This document shows positions 15,672 to 23,400 of a stretch of DNA of 32,530 nt, one piece after another. A program made the translations under genes and the position numbers. The DNA comes from JAADCS01 sp964473735. Its GTDB lineage: Bacteria > Hydrothermota > Hydrothermia > LBFQ01. Each line of letters starts with the position of its first letter. Position 1 is the first letter of the stretch. A model generated the notes under the pieces. The model ran no database searches and had not been told where the DNA came from. It saw only the letters and a program-made list of their open reading frames with translations. The stretch spans positions 1-32,530 of the forward strand of contig CAYYQD010000014.1 of NCBI GenBank assembly GCA_964473735.1. Direction: 5' to 3'.

Positions 15672-15720
15672 TGGGCGAAAAGGGACCCCAAGCCCGACTA
15701 AAACCCGGGGCCCCGATGCT

Positions 15721-16026
15721 CTAAAAGGAGTAGCCGACCAACCCGCCTACCAGCCCACCGGCACAGGCTCCCCCGCACGTACCGAAGGGCAAGCACCCCG
15801 TCAGTAGGTCAAAGCAACAGCCGGCTCCCCCACCGGCTGCGGCCCCCACTATCCCGAAGAGCAGGGCTTTCCCCAACCTGTTATCCTCTCCGGCGGCCGT
15901 GCGCACGTACTCTGCGGTCTGTACGTAGCTCTCCTTTACCTCGGATACGGAGTAAGGTGCCCTCGGAAGGCCTATCCCCGTATAGTACCCCAGGCTAAGT
16001 GCTCCTGCGAATACCAACTTCAACAT
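15721..16026 (-). CDS. Small exported Gly/Cys-rich protein
   Basis: A 101-residue protein I do not recognise as a family. The N-terminus is hydrophobic (MLKLVFAGALSLGYYTG) and may be a signal sequence. A short polar middle follows, then a glycine-zipper-like tail with five cysteines (GAAAGGGAGCCFDLLTGC, then LPFGTCGGACAGGLVGGLVGY). The tail resembles that of the PEGA-like protein at 23401-24288, which has GCC, GLPFG and YVGC in similar spacing. Such Gly zippers usually pack in membranes. A TAACCT hexamer lies 9 nt before the ATG. It lies between rnr and the cytochrome peroxidase gene, all in the same direction. Confidence 0.65.
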   Translation of the reverse strand: MLKLVFAGALSLGYYTGIGLPRAPYSVSEVKESYVQTAEYVRTAAGEDNRLGKALLFGIVGAAAGGGAGCCFDLLTGCLPFGTCGGACAGGLVGGLVGYSF

Positions 16027-16035
16027 AGTACGGGT

Positions 16036-16041
16036 AGGTTA
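16036..16041 (-). promoter_or_regulatory. Possible -10 element of the small exported protein gene
   Basis: TAACCT on minus, 9 nt before the ATG at 16026. It matches only the TAnnnT frame of a -10 box. Confidence 0.3.
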
Positions 16042-16131
16042 AGGATGAGCGCGGGTCCAGTAGGGGTACGTTCAACAGCCTATGTTAAACATAAAGTGGG
16101 GCAACATCGCACGGCCGTCTCTCCGGGGGAA

Positions 16132-17190
16132 TCAGCGCTGAGGTTTGGGGGTCTTTGGAGAGGAGGGAGGAAGAACGGGTAGCTCCCTCGCCTCTTTCGG
16201 TATATCGCCCGTAAGGGTGTTGAGGAACGCCACGATCTTCTTTACCTCGTCATCGGAGAGCTTCGTACCCAGCTGAAGCTCCGCCATTATCCTGACGGCC
16301 TCTTCAAGTTTCCACACCTTCCCATCGTGGAAGTACGGATACGTCACCGCTACGTTGCGCAGGGACGCCACCTTGAATACGTGCTTGTCGCTCTCCTTTT
16401 TGGTCACCTCGTACCTACCCAGATCCTTGGAAGGATACGGCTTGGTTATTCCGAACTTGCTGTACATCTGGCCCCCTACGGCGACCCCGTTATGACATGC
16501 GGAACAACCCTTCTCCATAAAGAGCTTCAACCCTTCCTTCTCCTCCTTGTTCAGGGCGGTTACGTCTCCCTTGAGGAACCTGTCAAACCGTGAGGGGGAG
16601 AGGAGGGTGCGCTCAAAGGCCGCTATGGCTTTGGCTATGTTATCGTACGTAACGGGGTCCTTGCTGTCGGGGAAGGCCTTTTTGAAGAGGTCTACGTACT
16701 CCGGGATACTCTTTATAACTTCAACGGCGTGGGTGGAGTCGGGCATGGCCATCTCAACGGGATTCACTATGGGGCCCTTAGCCTGCTCTTCAAGGTCCTT
16801 CGCCCTCCCATCCCAGAATTGGGCTATGTGTAGCATAGCGTTGAGGACGGTGGGGGCGTTCCTCGGACCCAGCTGCCACCTGTGCCCTATGGAGGTCTCC
16901 TGATTATCCACCCCAAAGGTGGCCAGATTATGGCACGAGTTACAGCTTATGAATCCGCTCTTTGAGAGGCGGGGATCGTAATAGAGCATCTTGCCCAGCT
17001 TCACCTTTTCGGGCGTCGTCGGGTTGCTCTCGGGTGAGGGTGGGGTATCGGGCAGAGGTTTGAAGGTCGCCTGCGCCCTCTTCAGGAGCCTTTCGTCCTC
17101 CTTGCTCGGTTTTGCTGAGGGAGATAGAAGATTTACGCCCAGCGCGACCACACCCACGCTGACCAGAAGGAGCGAAATTGCCCTTTTCAT
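16132..17190 (-). CDS. ccp: Di-heme cytochrome c peroxidase (BCCP/MauG family)
   Basis: A 352-residue periplasmic enzyme that reduces hydrogen peroxide with electrons from the respiratory chain. A signal peptide/anchor (about 4-25: ISLLLVSVGVVALGVNLLS) is followed by a Pro-rich linker. Two heme c sites are visible, CNSCH at residues 83-87 and CSACH at 229-233, plus family stretches LGKMLYYDPRLS, GRAKDLEEQAKGPIVNPVEM and FHDGKVWKLEEAVRIM. The ATG at 17190 has TAGAAT 8 nt upstream. Its presence implies cytochrome c maturation and oxygen or peroxide exposure. A MauG-like oxidase role cannot be excluded. Confidence 0.93.
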   Translation of the reverse strand: MKRAISLLLVSVGVVALGVNLLSPSAKPSKEDERLLKRAQATFKPLPDTPPSPESNPTTPEKVKLGKMLYYDPRLSKSGFISCNSCHNLATFGVDNQETSIGHRWQLGPRNAPTVLNAMLHIAQFWDGRAKDLEEQAKGPIVNPVEMAMPDSTHAVEVIKSIPEYVDLFKKAFPDSKDPVTYDNIAKAIAAFERTLLSPSRFDRFLKGDVTALNKEEKEGLKLFMEKGCSACHNGVAVGGQMYSKFGITKPYPSKDLGRYEVTKKESDKHVFKVASLRNVAVTYPYFHDGKVWKLEEAVRIMAELQLGTKLSDDEVKKIVAFLNTLTGDIPKEARELPVLPPSSPKTPKPQR

Positions 17191-17198
17191 AACAGGTA

Positions 17199-17204
17199 AT
17201 TCTA
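17199..17204 (-). promoter_or_regulatory. -10 element of the cytochrome c peroxidase gene (leaderless type)
   Basis: TAGAAT on minus, 8 nt before the ATG at 17190. Confidence 0.55.
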
Positions 17205-17339
17205 TGCTTTTCCCTTTTTTGAATTGTACTAAAGATGTTAGTCCGTACGTACTAACAACGGAAAAGTATAGCCCTCAAACCCAGACGTAAAGCCGTTCAG
17301 CACCACCTACGGCAACACTCCCGCAAAAACGGACACCCT

Positions 17340-19229
17340 TTACGTGCGGTCTCTCTTCCTGACCCTTACACCCTCCAGCACGGATACGATCCCGGAGAGC
17401 AGGGACTCCTCGTCCAGACCCACCTCCTTAAGGAGCAGGTCCTTCTTCCCGTGCGTTATGAACCTGTCCGGAAGGCCGAACCTAACCACACGTTTTCCGT
17501 CCAGCCCTCCCCTCTCGCTCAGGTACTCAAGGATCGCGCTGCCGAACCCTCCGGCCAGCACGTTATCCTCAAAGGTGAAGACGTAGCGGGCACCGAGTAC
17601 GACCCCCTCCATAACCTCGGCGTCCAGCGGCTTGATAAAGCGGGCGTTATAGACCGTGGGGTAGACCCCCATATCGTGCAGGCGTTCAACTACCCGGAGT
17701 ACAGGATACACGAAGTATCCCACGGGGAGCAGGACGATGTCTGGATCCCCCTCCACCAGCATCTCCCACTTCCCTATAGGCAGGATGCTCACCTTATTCA
17801 GGGCCGGATGGACGGGTACCTCTCCCCTTGGGAACCGCACGAATATCGGTCCGTCCTCGTACTTCCATGCCGTATATACCATGTCTCTCAGCTCGTCCCC
17901 GTCCTTCGGTGCCATTATCACGGTATTAGGGATCGCCCTGAGGTAAGATAGGTCAAACACGCCGTGGTGGGTGGGACCGTCGTCCCCAACGAGGCCGGCC
18001 CTGTCAAGGAAGAACCTCACGGGAAGCCTCTGAAGGGCAACGTCGTGGATAACGCTGTCGTAGGCCCTCTGTAGGAAGGTTGAGTATATGGCGACGAAGG
18101 GTTTAACTCCGGCCCGGGCGAGACCCGCGGCGAAGGTGACGGCGTGCTGCTCTGCTATCCCCACGTCGTAGTACTGGCTGGGTAAGGTATCGCGAAGGAG
18201 GTCCAGACCGGTTCCCTTGGGCATGGCCGCCGTTATACCCACCACCTTAATATCCCTCTGGGCTATCTCCACCACCGTTTTCCCGAAGATCTTGGAGTAC
18301 TTAGGTCTGGCGTCCGGACGCCTTCTGGGACTTCCATCCACCTTATCGTAGGAGCCGAGGCCGTGGAAGGTCTCCGGATCCTTCAGGGCCGGCACGTACC
18401 CGTGTCCCTTCTCCGTTATCACGTGGATGAGGACGGGACCCTTCAGGTCCTTCGCGTGGCGTAGTATATCGTCCAACCTCCTTATATCGTGGCCGTCTAT
18501 CGGCCCGATATACCTGAATCCGAAGAACTCAAAGAGGGCCGCCGGATCCTGTACCACCGTCTTTATGACGTCCTCAAGCTTACTTCCCCAGTACTTGCCT
18601 TTTCGGGGGAGTATGCGGTATATCTTATCCCTCAGGGTGTTGTAGAGCGGGTTCACCTGAACGTGGGCGAGCATCTGGGCTATGCGCCCTACGTTCTTGT
18701 CTATGGACCACCCGTTATCGTTCAGTATGGTTATGAGGTCAACGCCCAGGGACCCGGCGTTGTTCATCGCCTCAAGCGTCATGCCCACCGTCAGAGTGGC
18801 GTCCCCTATCACGGCCACTACGTTGTAATCCTCTCCGGTGTAGTCCCTCGCCTTGGCAATACCTAAAGCGGCGGATAGGGCCGTCCCCGCGTGTCCGGCG
18901 CCCCACGCGTCGTACTCGCTCTCAAAGATGTTAGAGAATCCGGCTATGCCACCGTACTGCCTCAGGGTATGAAAGCGCTCCCTCCTGTCCGTAAGTATCT
19001 TATAGACGTAGGTCTGATGGGAAACGTCCCAGACTATCTTATCTCTGGGAGGGCTGAAGTTCCTCAAGAGGGCTATGGTAAGCTCAACTACCCCGAGGTT
19101 CGGTCCGACGTGCCCGCCGTTCTTAGACGTCACCTCCACTACGAGCTCCCGGATCTCGCGGGCCAGCTCTTCAAGTTGGTTATATTTCATACGACGCAGG
19201 TCTTCGTACGACCTCAGGTTTTGAAGCAT
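17340..19229 (-). CDS. dxs: 1-deoxy-D-xylulose-5-phosphate synthase
   Basis: A 629-residue thiamine-diphosphate enzyme that condenses pyruvate and glyceraldehyde 3-phosphate, the first step of the MEP isoprenoid pathway; the product also feeds thiamine and pyridoxal synthesis. Seen: HQTYVYKILTDR substrate loop, GHAGTALSAALGIA, the ThDP motif GDATLTVGM through LNDNGWSIDKNVG, catalytic-Glu region GIAEQHAVTFAAGLA and C-terminal transketolase domain. The length is typical. The start ATG at 19229 has TAAAAT 8 nt upstream and no Shine-Dalgarno site. It is divergent from the rhodanese-panB-pgpA unit, with 78 bp between the starts. Confidence 0.97.
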   Translation of the reverse strand: MLQNLRSYEDLRRMKYNQLEELAREIRELVVEVTSKNGGHVGPNLGVVELTIALLRNFSPPRDKIVWDVSHQTYVYKILTDRRERFHTLRQYGGIAGFSNIFESEYDAWGAGHAGTALSAALGIAKARDYTGEDYNVVAVIGDATLTVGMTLEAMNNAGSLGVDLITILNDNGWSIDKNVGRIAQMLAHVQVNPLYNTLRDKIYRILPRKGKYWGSKLEDVIKTVVQDPAALFEFFGFRYIGPIDGHDIRRLDDILRHAKDLKGPVLIHVITEKGHGYVPALKDPETFHGLGSYDKVDGSPRRRPDARPKYSKIFGKTVVEIAQRDIKVVGITAAMPKGTGLDLLRDTLPSQYYDVGIAEQHAVTFAAGLARAGVKPFVAIYSTFLQRAYDSVIHDVALQRLPVRFFLDRAGLVGDDGPTHHGVFDLSYLRAIPNTVIMAPKDGDELRDMVYTAWKYEDGPIFVRFPRGEVPVHPALNKVSILPIGKWEMLVEGDPDIVLLPVGYFVYPVLRVVERLHDMGVYPTVYNARFIKPLDAEVMEGVVLGARYVFTFEDNVLAGGFGSAILEYLSERGGLDGKRVVRFGLPDRFITHGKKDLLLKEVGLDEESLLSGIVSVLEGVRVRKRDRT

Positions 19230-19237
19230 GAGACTCT

Positions 19238-19243
19238 ATTTTA
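19238..19243 (-). promoter_or_regulatory. -10 element of dxs (leaderless type)
   Basis: TAAAAT on minus, 8 nt before the ATG at 19229. Confidence 0.55.
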
Positions 19244-19294
19244 AAGCCGCCTGCGTCTTACTCGCTACCCACCCTTAAGTTTGCGGTACGGGGG

Positions 19295-19300
19295 TAGAAT
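19295..19300 (+). promoter_or_regulatory. -10 element of the rhodanese gene (leaderless type)
   Basis: TAGAAT on plus, 7 nt before the ATG at 19308. It decides the start in favour of this ATG over the in-frame TTG at 19281, which lies upstream of the -10. Confidence 0.55.
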
Positions 19301-19307
19301 AGTGTCC

Positions 19308-20189
19308 ATGTTCGTAGTGATCGCAGGCGGGATTCCATTGTTCGTCTCTCCGGAGGACTTCGGAAAGGTTAGACCGAAGGTCGTCGTTGATATGAGGGAC
19401 CCGGAAGAGTACCGGAAGGCCCATATACCCGGGGCCGTAAACCTGCCCGTAGATGCCTTTCTGATAGCGGTGGATAGCACACCCTTCCACATGCCGGAGT
19501 TTGATACCCTGATTGAAAGGATATCCGCCCTGGGTATCAGGCAGGGGGAGAGCGTCCTCATATACTCCTCGGCCAAGTTGCCATATTACTATCTGAACGT
19601 TGCGGCCCTTTATATGGTGTTGAAGCACTTAGGTTTTAAGAAGGTGTTCGTGCTCAACGGGGGGTTTGAGGCCTGGGAGGATGCGGGGCAACCTGTAAGC
19701 GACCGCAAGGGATTACGTGGGAGGATAAGGTTGAGGGCGAGAGCGGACAGCTCCTTCATCGTACCCCTTGACAGTCTGATCGCGCGGGGGGACTCCGGTT
19801 TGAAGGTTCGGGACGGAATCCATCTTATAGACGTGCGGGTCCCCGGATATTACTTCGGTATTATGGCGCCGCCCTTCTGTAAGAGGATGGGACACGTGCC
19901 GGGGGCGAGGTCCCTACCCTTTACCTTCTTCATGAGGAGGAAGAAGGGGAGGTCGGGATCCTACTACGTTATGGCCGATACAACCACGATAGACAGCATC
20001 CTGAACCTCAACCTTGACCCCGTGAAGTTGAACGTCTTTTATGGGAACACCCCGAGAGAGGCGGCCTTCGCCCTCCTGCTCCTTGACTACGTGGGGTACC
20101 CACGGAAGAAGTACAGGCTATACCTGAACGGTTTTGCGGAGTGGAGCAGGGTGGATAGTCTTCCGATCGTTAAGTACAGGTGGGAGTGA
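19308..20189 (+). CDS. Tandem rhodanese-domain protein lacking catalytic cysteines
   Basis: A 293-residue protein with two rhodanese folds. Domain 1 (about 13-135) has VVVDMRDPEEYRKAHIPGAVNLP and VFVLNGGFEAWEDAGQPV. Domain 2 (about 155-290) has HLIDVRVPGYYFG, GHVPGARSLPFT and LYLNGFAEW. Thiosulfate/mercaptopyruvate sulfurtransferases carry a catalytic Cys in the loop after the central strand, usually in domain 2. Here the loops read VLIYSSAKLPYYY and VFYGNTPREAAFALL, so both positions lack Cys. It is therefore probably not a standard sulfurtransferase; binding or regulation is possible. A short hydrophobic N-terminus could export it. It leads a unit with panB (1-nt gap) and pgpA. Confidence 0.82.
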   Translation: MFVVIAGGIPLFVSPEDFGKVRPKVVVDMRDPEEYRKAHIPGAVNLPVDAFLIAVDSTPFHMPEFDTLIERISALGIRQGESVLIYSSAKLPYYYLNVAALYMVLKHLGFKKVFVLNGGFEAWEDAGQPVSDRKGLRGRIRLRARADSSFIVPLDSLIARGDSGLKVRDGIHLIDVRVPGYYFGIMAPPFCKRMGHVPGARSLPFTFFMRRKKGRSGSYYVMADTTTIDSILNLNLDPVKLNVFYGNTPREAAFALLLLDYVGYPRKKYRLYLNGFAEWSRVDSLPIVKYRWE

Positions 20190-20190
20190 A

Positions 20191-20976
20191 ATGAAACGGA
20201 TGACCGTTAAGAGGTTGATAGCCCTTAAGGGGGAGCGCAAGATAACGGCCATAACGGCGTACGACTACACCTCCGCCCTTTTAGCCGACGCCGTCGGCTT
20301 TGATGTGGTCTTAGTAGGAGACTCCGCCGCCATGGTGATACACGGGTACGACAGCACCCTACCCGTGGGGATGGAGGAGATGCTGATACATACCAGAGTG
20401 GTAGCCCGTACCGTGAAGACGGCCCTCGTGGTGGCCGACATGCCCTTCATGAGCTACCAGCCCTCAACGGACGAAGCCATAAGGAACGCCGGGAAGTTCA
20501 TGAAGTTAGGTGCTTCCGCCGTGAAGGTGGAAGGTGGAAGGGAGGTGGCTGACCTGGTGGCCCGCCTCGTCTCTTACGGTATCCCCGTGATGGCCCATAT
20601 CGGTATGAATCCACAGAAGTTCAACGTCTACGGTGGGTTCAAACTTCAGGGGAGGAACAGGGAGGAGCTCCTGAAAGACGCTCTGGCCCTTCAGGACGCC
20701 GGGGCCTTTGCCGTGGTCCTGGAGAAGGTGCCGACGGAGAGTGCCAGGTACGTAACGGAGAGGGTCAGAATACCCACGATAGGTATAGGGGCGGGTCCCT
20801 ACACCGACGGTCAGATTCTGGTTTTCCACGACGTCCTCGGCCTTATCCCGGGCATGGAGTTCCGTTTTGTAAGGAGGTACCTTGACGGCTTCTCCGTCCT
20901 CAAGGAGGCCCTTGAGAGGTTCAAGGAGGACGTACTTAGCGGCGACTTCCCTTCCCCCGAGGAGAGCTACGAGTGA
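20191..20976 (+). CDS. panB: 3-methyl-2-oxobutanoate hydroxymethyltransferase
   Basis: A 261-residue TIM-barrel enzyme that makes ketopantoate from 2-oxoisovalerate and methylene-THF, the first committed step of pantothenate/CoA synthesis. Seen: ITAYDYTSALLAD, the metal-site VLVGDSAAMVIHGYDSTLPV and DMPFMSY, HIGMNPQKFNVYGGFKLQG, the catalytic-Glu VVLEKVP and IPTIGIGAGPYTDGQILVFHD. The ATG at 20191 gives a normal length and lies 1 nt after the rhodanese stop; a longer in-frame start at 20134 would overlap that gene and adds no conserved sequence. It overlaps pgpA by 4 nt. No panC or panD is in view. Confidence 0.96.
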   Translation: MKRMTVKRLIALKGERKITAITAYDYTSALLADAVGFDVVLVGDSAAMVIHGYDSTLPVGMEEMLIHTRVVARTVKTALVVADMPFMSYQPSTDEAIRNAGKFMKLGASAVKVEGGREVADLVARLVSYGIPVMAHIGMNPQKFNVYGGFKLQGRNREELLKDALALQDAGAFAVVLEKVPTESARYVTERVRIPTIGIGAGPYTDGQILVFHDVLGLIPGMEFRFVRRYLDGFSVLKEALERFKEDVLSGDFPSPEESYE

Positions 20977-21431
20977 GACACCTATACAGGGCTCTGGCCA
21001 CGGGCCTGTTCGTAGGTTATATCCCCTTCGCTCCGGCCACCTTCGGCAGCCTCTGGGCCTTCCCTATGGCCCTCCTTACGGGGACCTCCACGCCCGACTA
21101 CTGGGTCACCCTCGTGGCCCTTCTGGTAATAGCCGTAGCGTCGGCCGAAAGGGTATCCCAAGAGATGGGGGAGAAGGACCCCAGAGAGGTGGTGATAGAC
21201 GAGATAGTGGCCATGTACATGGCCCTTGCCACCTTCCCGCTTAACTTTAAGGTCTTTTTGGCGGGGTTCTTACTTTTCCGTATGTACGACGTTATAAAAC
21301 CTTTTCCAGCGAGGAGGTCCGAGAGCCTGCCCGGGGGATGGGGGATAGTGGCCGACGACTTGGTCGCGGGGGCATACACGTGGTTGAGTCTTAAGGTCCT
21401 ACTCTTACTGTTCCCCACGCTTTTAACCTGA
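20973..21431 (+). CDS. pgpA: Phosphatidylglycerophosphatase A
   Basis: A 152-residue membrane enzyme that dephosphorylates phosphatidylglycerophosphate to phosphatidylglycerol. Motifs: GYIPFAPATFGSLWAF near the N-terminus, DPREVVIDEIVAMYMAL in the middle, LLFRMYDVIKPFPARRSESLPGGWGIVADDLVAG, and a final membrane helix. Several hydrophobic segments support an inner-membrane location. The GTG at 20973 overlaps the panB stop (GTGA), so translation is coupled. The link to panB is positional only. Confidence 0.95.
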   Translation: MRHLYRALATGLFVGYIPFAPATFGSLWAFPMALLTGTSTPDYWVTLVALLVIAVASAERVSQEMGEKDPREVVIDEIVAMYMALATFPLNFKVFLAGFLLFRMYDVIKPFPARRSESLPGGWGIVADDLVAGAYTWLSLKVLLLLFPTLLT

Positions 21432-21437
21432 GTCCGG

Positions 21438-21470
21438 TGGTACCATTTTGGGTACAGAACTGCGAAAAGT
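21438..21470 (+). repeat. Dispersed palindromic repeat, copy 3
   Basis: Matches the core GGTACCAYTYTGGGYAYA with perfect GTACC/GGTAC pairing; the tail ACTGCGAAAAGT resembles that of copy 1. It lies in the 62-bp gap between the convergent pgpA and glycosyltransferase genes, where no other terminator is evident. Confidence 0.65.
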
Positions 21471-21493
21471 GGATTGGGCAACATCCCCCTCCG

Positions 21494-22618
21494 CTACACT
21501 TTCCCCTCTAACACCCGCGAATATACCTCAAGGTGCTCCTTTACGAACCTATCCCTATCCGAGAACTTACGGGCGTGGGATATGAGCCTATCCGGAGGGA
21601 AAGGGGAGGATAGGCCCATCTCTATACCCCTCCTGACCTCCTCCGGTGTCAGACCCACCCTGTAAGCCAGATTCTCCGGAGCCGCATCCTCGGGCACCTC
21701 GTGGGATACCACCACGGTCTTACCGCAGGCCATGGCCTCTATGACTACTATACCGAAGGTCTCACTGCGCGAGGGTAAAACGAAAACGTCTATGGCGTTG
21801 TAAAAGTAAGGCATATCCCCGCTGGATAGATCTCCCAGAAACACCGCCCGGCAGCCTAACTCCCGGCACCTGCGCTTCACGTTCCCGAGGTTGGGACCTG
21901 TTCCGGCAAATACGATCGTCCATGGGGCACCTTTTGAAGCTTCCACCAACAGGTCCTCCCCTTTGCGCCCCGTGAGAAGTCCGGCGAAACCTATAAGGAC
22001 TTCACCCTCGGGTAGGCCCAACCTTTTGCGGGCTTTCAATTTATCTATAGGGCGGAAAAGTCCAATATCCACTAAGGGGGGAATTATCCTACTGGGTTTT
22101 TGGGAACCTATGAGCTCCTCCACCTGCTTTCGGACCTTTGAACTGGGGTATATCACGTAGGAGGCCTCGGCCATTGACCTCCTGTAAGCCTCAAGGGCAA
22201 TCTTACGCCTTCCTTTGTTCGGAGCGAAGGTGTAGAAATGTACCGAGTGGAACGTCACCACCAGGGGCACCGCAGGAAAGTCGTAGGTAGCGCTATCGTG
22301 GGGAGAGTGGGAGTGGAAGAGGTTGGGTTTAAAATCTTCGTAGATCATCTCACCCCTCGTTGCCCAGAGCCAGCGACGACTTATCCTCATAGCTGGCCTT
22401 CTGATCCACTCCCGGTAGAGTCTGTACTTGTCGGGGGCGCCGTAGAGGGTTATCCCTTCCCACTCCCTCTTCCAGAACCTGGCGTTGGCCCCCCATACGG
22501 CCACCGTGTGCCCGGCATCTCGCAGCCCTACGGCTATGTCTCGCACGTACGTGGCTACACCACCACTGCCCTCACCTCCCATCTCCTTAGTGAAGTATCC
22601 GAAGAGGAGAACGCGCAT
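21494..22618 (-). CDS. Glycosyltransferase family 4 (GT-B fold)
   Basis: A 374-residue protein with two Rossmann-like halves. The N-terminal part has YFTKEMGGEGSGGVATYVRDIAVGL (acceptor-side glycine loop) and NLFHSHSPHDSATYDFPAVP. The C-terminal part has IGFAGLLTGRKGEDLLVEA and the E-x7-E motif in SRSETFGIVVIEAMACGK, which binds the nucleotide-sugar. It probably works at the inner face of the cytoplasmic membrane on a glycolipid, glycogen-like or cell-surface glycan; the substrates cannot be read from sequence. Its ATG overlaps the pstB stop by one base, an odd partnership. Confidence 0.88.
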   Translation of the reverse strand: MRVLLFGYFTKEMGGEGSGGVATYVRDIAVGLRDAGHTVAVWGANARFWKREWEGITLYGAPDKYRLYREWIRRPAMRISRRWLWATRGEMIYEDFKPNLFHSHSPHDSATYDFPAVPLVVTFHSVHFYTFAPNKGRRKIALEAYRRSMAEASYVIYPSSKVRKQVEELIGSQKPSRIIPPLVDIGLFRPIDKLKARKRLGLPEGEVLIGFAGLLTGRKGEDLLVEASKGAPWTIVFAGTGPNLGNVKRRCRELGCRAVFLGDLSSGDMPYFYNAIDVFVLPSRSETFGIVVIEAMACGKTVVVSHEVPEDAAPENLAYRVGLTPEEVRRGIEMGLSSPFPPDRLISHARKFSDRDRFVKEHLEVYSRVLEGKV

Positions 22619-23376
22619 CAGCCGAAGCGTCCGGTAATGTAGTCCTCCGTCAGCTTGTTCTTAGGACGGGTGAAGATCTCGGCTGTGGGGGCGAACTCTA
22701 TCAGGTTCCCGCTGTGGAAGAAGGCCGTGTAGTCGGATATGCGGGCCGCCTGATGCATACTGTGGGTGACCAGAACTACGGTTATGCTCCTGGAGAGCTC
22801 TTTCATCAGGGCCTCTATGCGGGCGGTCCCAACCGGGTCTATGGCGCTGGTGGGCTCGTCAAAGAGGAGTACCTCCGGTTCAACTGCCAGAGCCCGCGCT
22901 ATGCAAAGCCTCTGCTGCTGTCCTCCCGAGAGGGAGTAGGCGTGGTCGTGGAGCCTGTCCTTCACCTCGTCCCAGAGGGCCGCCTTCCGGAGGGCATCCT
23001 CCACCTTCTCGTCTAAAACGGACCTCTTCTTTATCCCCCTTATTCTCAGGCCGAAGGCCACGTTCTCGTATATGGACTTGGGGAAGGGGTTGGGCTTCTG
23101 GAACACCATACCCACCTTACTACGGAGGGTGATGACGTCGTAGTCCCTGCTCAGGATGTTCTCACCGTCAAGGAGTACCTCCCCTTCCGCCCTCGCTCCT
23201 TCTATGGTCTCGTATATGCGGTTCAGGACCCGTACGAAGGTGGTCTTACCACATCCGGAAGGCCCGATTATGGCCGTCACTTTCTTCTCGTAAATATCCA
23301 TCGTGATGCCGTGAAGGACCCTCTTGCTACCGTAATAAAACTTCAGGTCCCTTACGGCTATCTTGACTCTGGACAT
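22618..23376 (-). CDS. pstB: Phosphate ABC transporter ATP-binding protein
   Basis: A 252-residue ABC ATPase. Walker A GPSGCGKTT is at 38-46, followed by FVRVLNRIYETIEGARAEGEVLLDG, typical of PstB. The signature LSGGQQQRLCIARALAVEPE, Walker B VLLFDEPTSAIDP and switch His in VTHSMHQAARISDY are present. The end (LIEFAPTAEIFTRPKNKLTEDYITGRFG) is the PstB C-terminus. It energises high-affinity phosphate uptake with PstA/PstC, but no pstS, pstC, pstA or phoU is adjacent. The ATG at 23376 lacks a Shine-Dalgarno site; a TACAAT lies 12 nt upstream, in the gap after the PEGA-like gene. Confidence 0.95.
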   Translation of the reverse strand: MSRVKIAVRDLKFYYGSKRVLHGITMDIYEKKVTAIIGPSGCGKTTFVRVLNRIYETIEGARAEGEVLLDGENILSRDYDVITLRSKVGMVFQKPNPFPKSIYENVAFGLRIRGIKKRSVLDEKVEDALRKAALWDEVKDRLHDHAYSLSGGQQQRLCIARALAVEPEVLLFDEPTSAIDPVGTARIEALMKELSRSITVVLVTHSMHQAARISDYTAFFHSGNLIEFAPTAEIFTRPKNKLTEDYITGRFG

Positions 23377-23388
23377 CTTAGGCCGACG

Positions 23389-23394
23389 ATTGTA
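23389..23394 (-). promoter_or_regulatory. Possible -10 element of pstB
   Basis: TACAAT on minus, 12 nt before the pstB ATG. This would give a leader of only about 5 nt. Confidence 0.4.
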
Positions 23395-23400
23395 AGGTCG

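Noticed and set aside
20134..20190. Longer panB start
   Set aside because: It would overlap the rhodanese gene by 56 nt and adds no conserved residues; the ATG at 20191 gives the normal PanB N-terminus.
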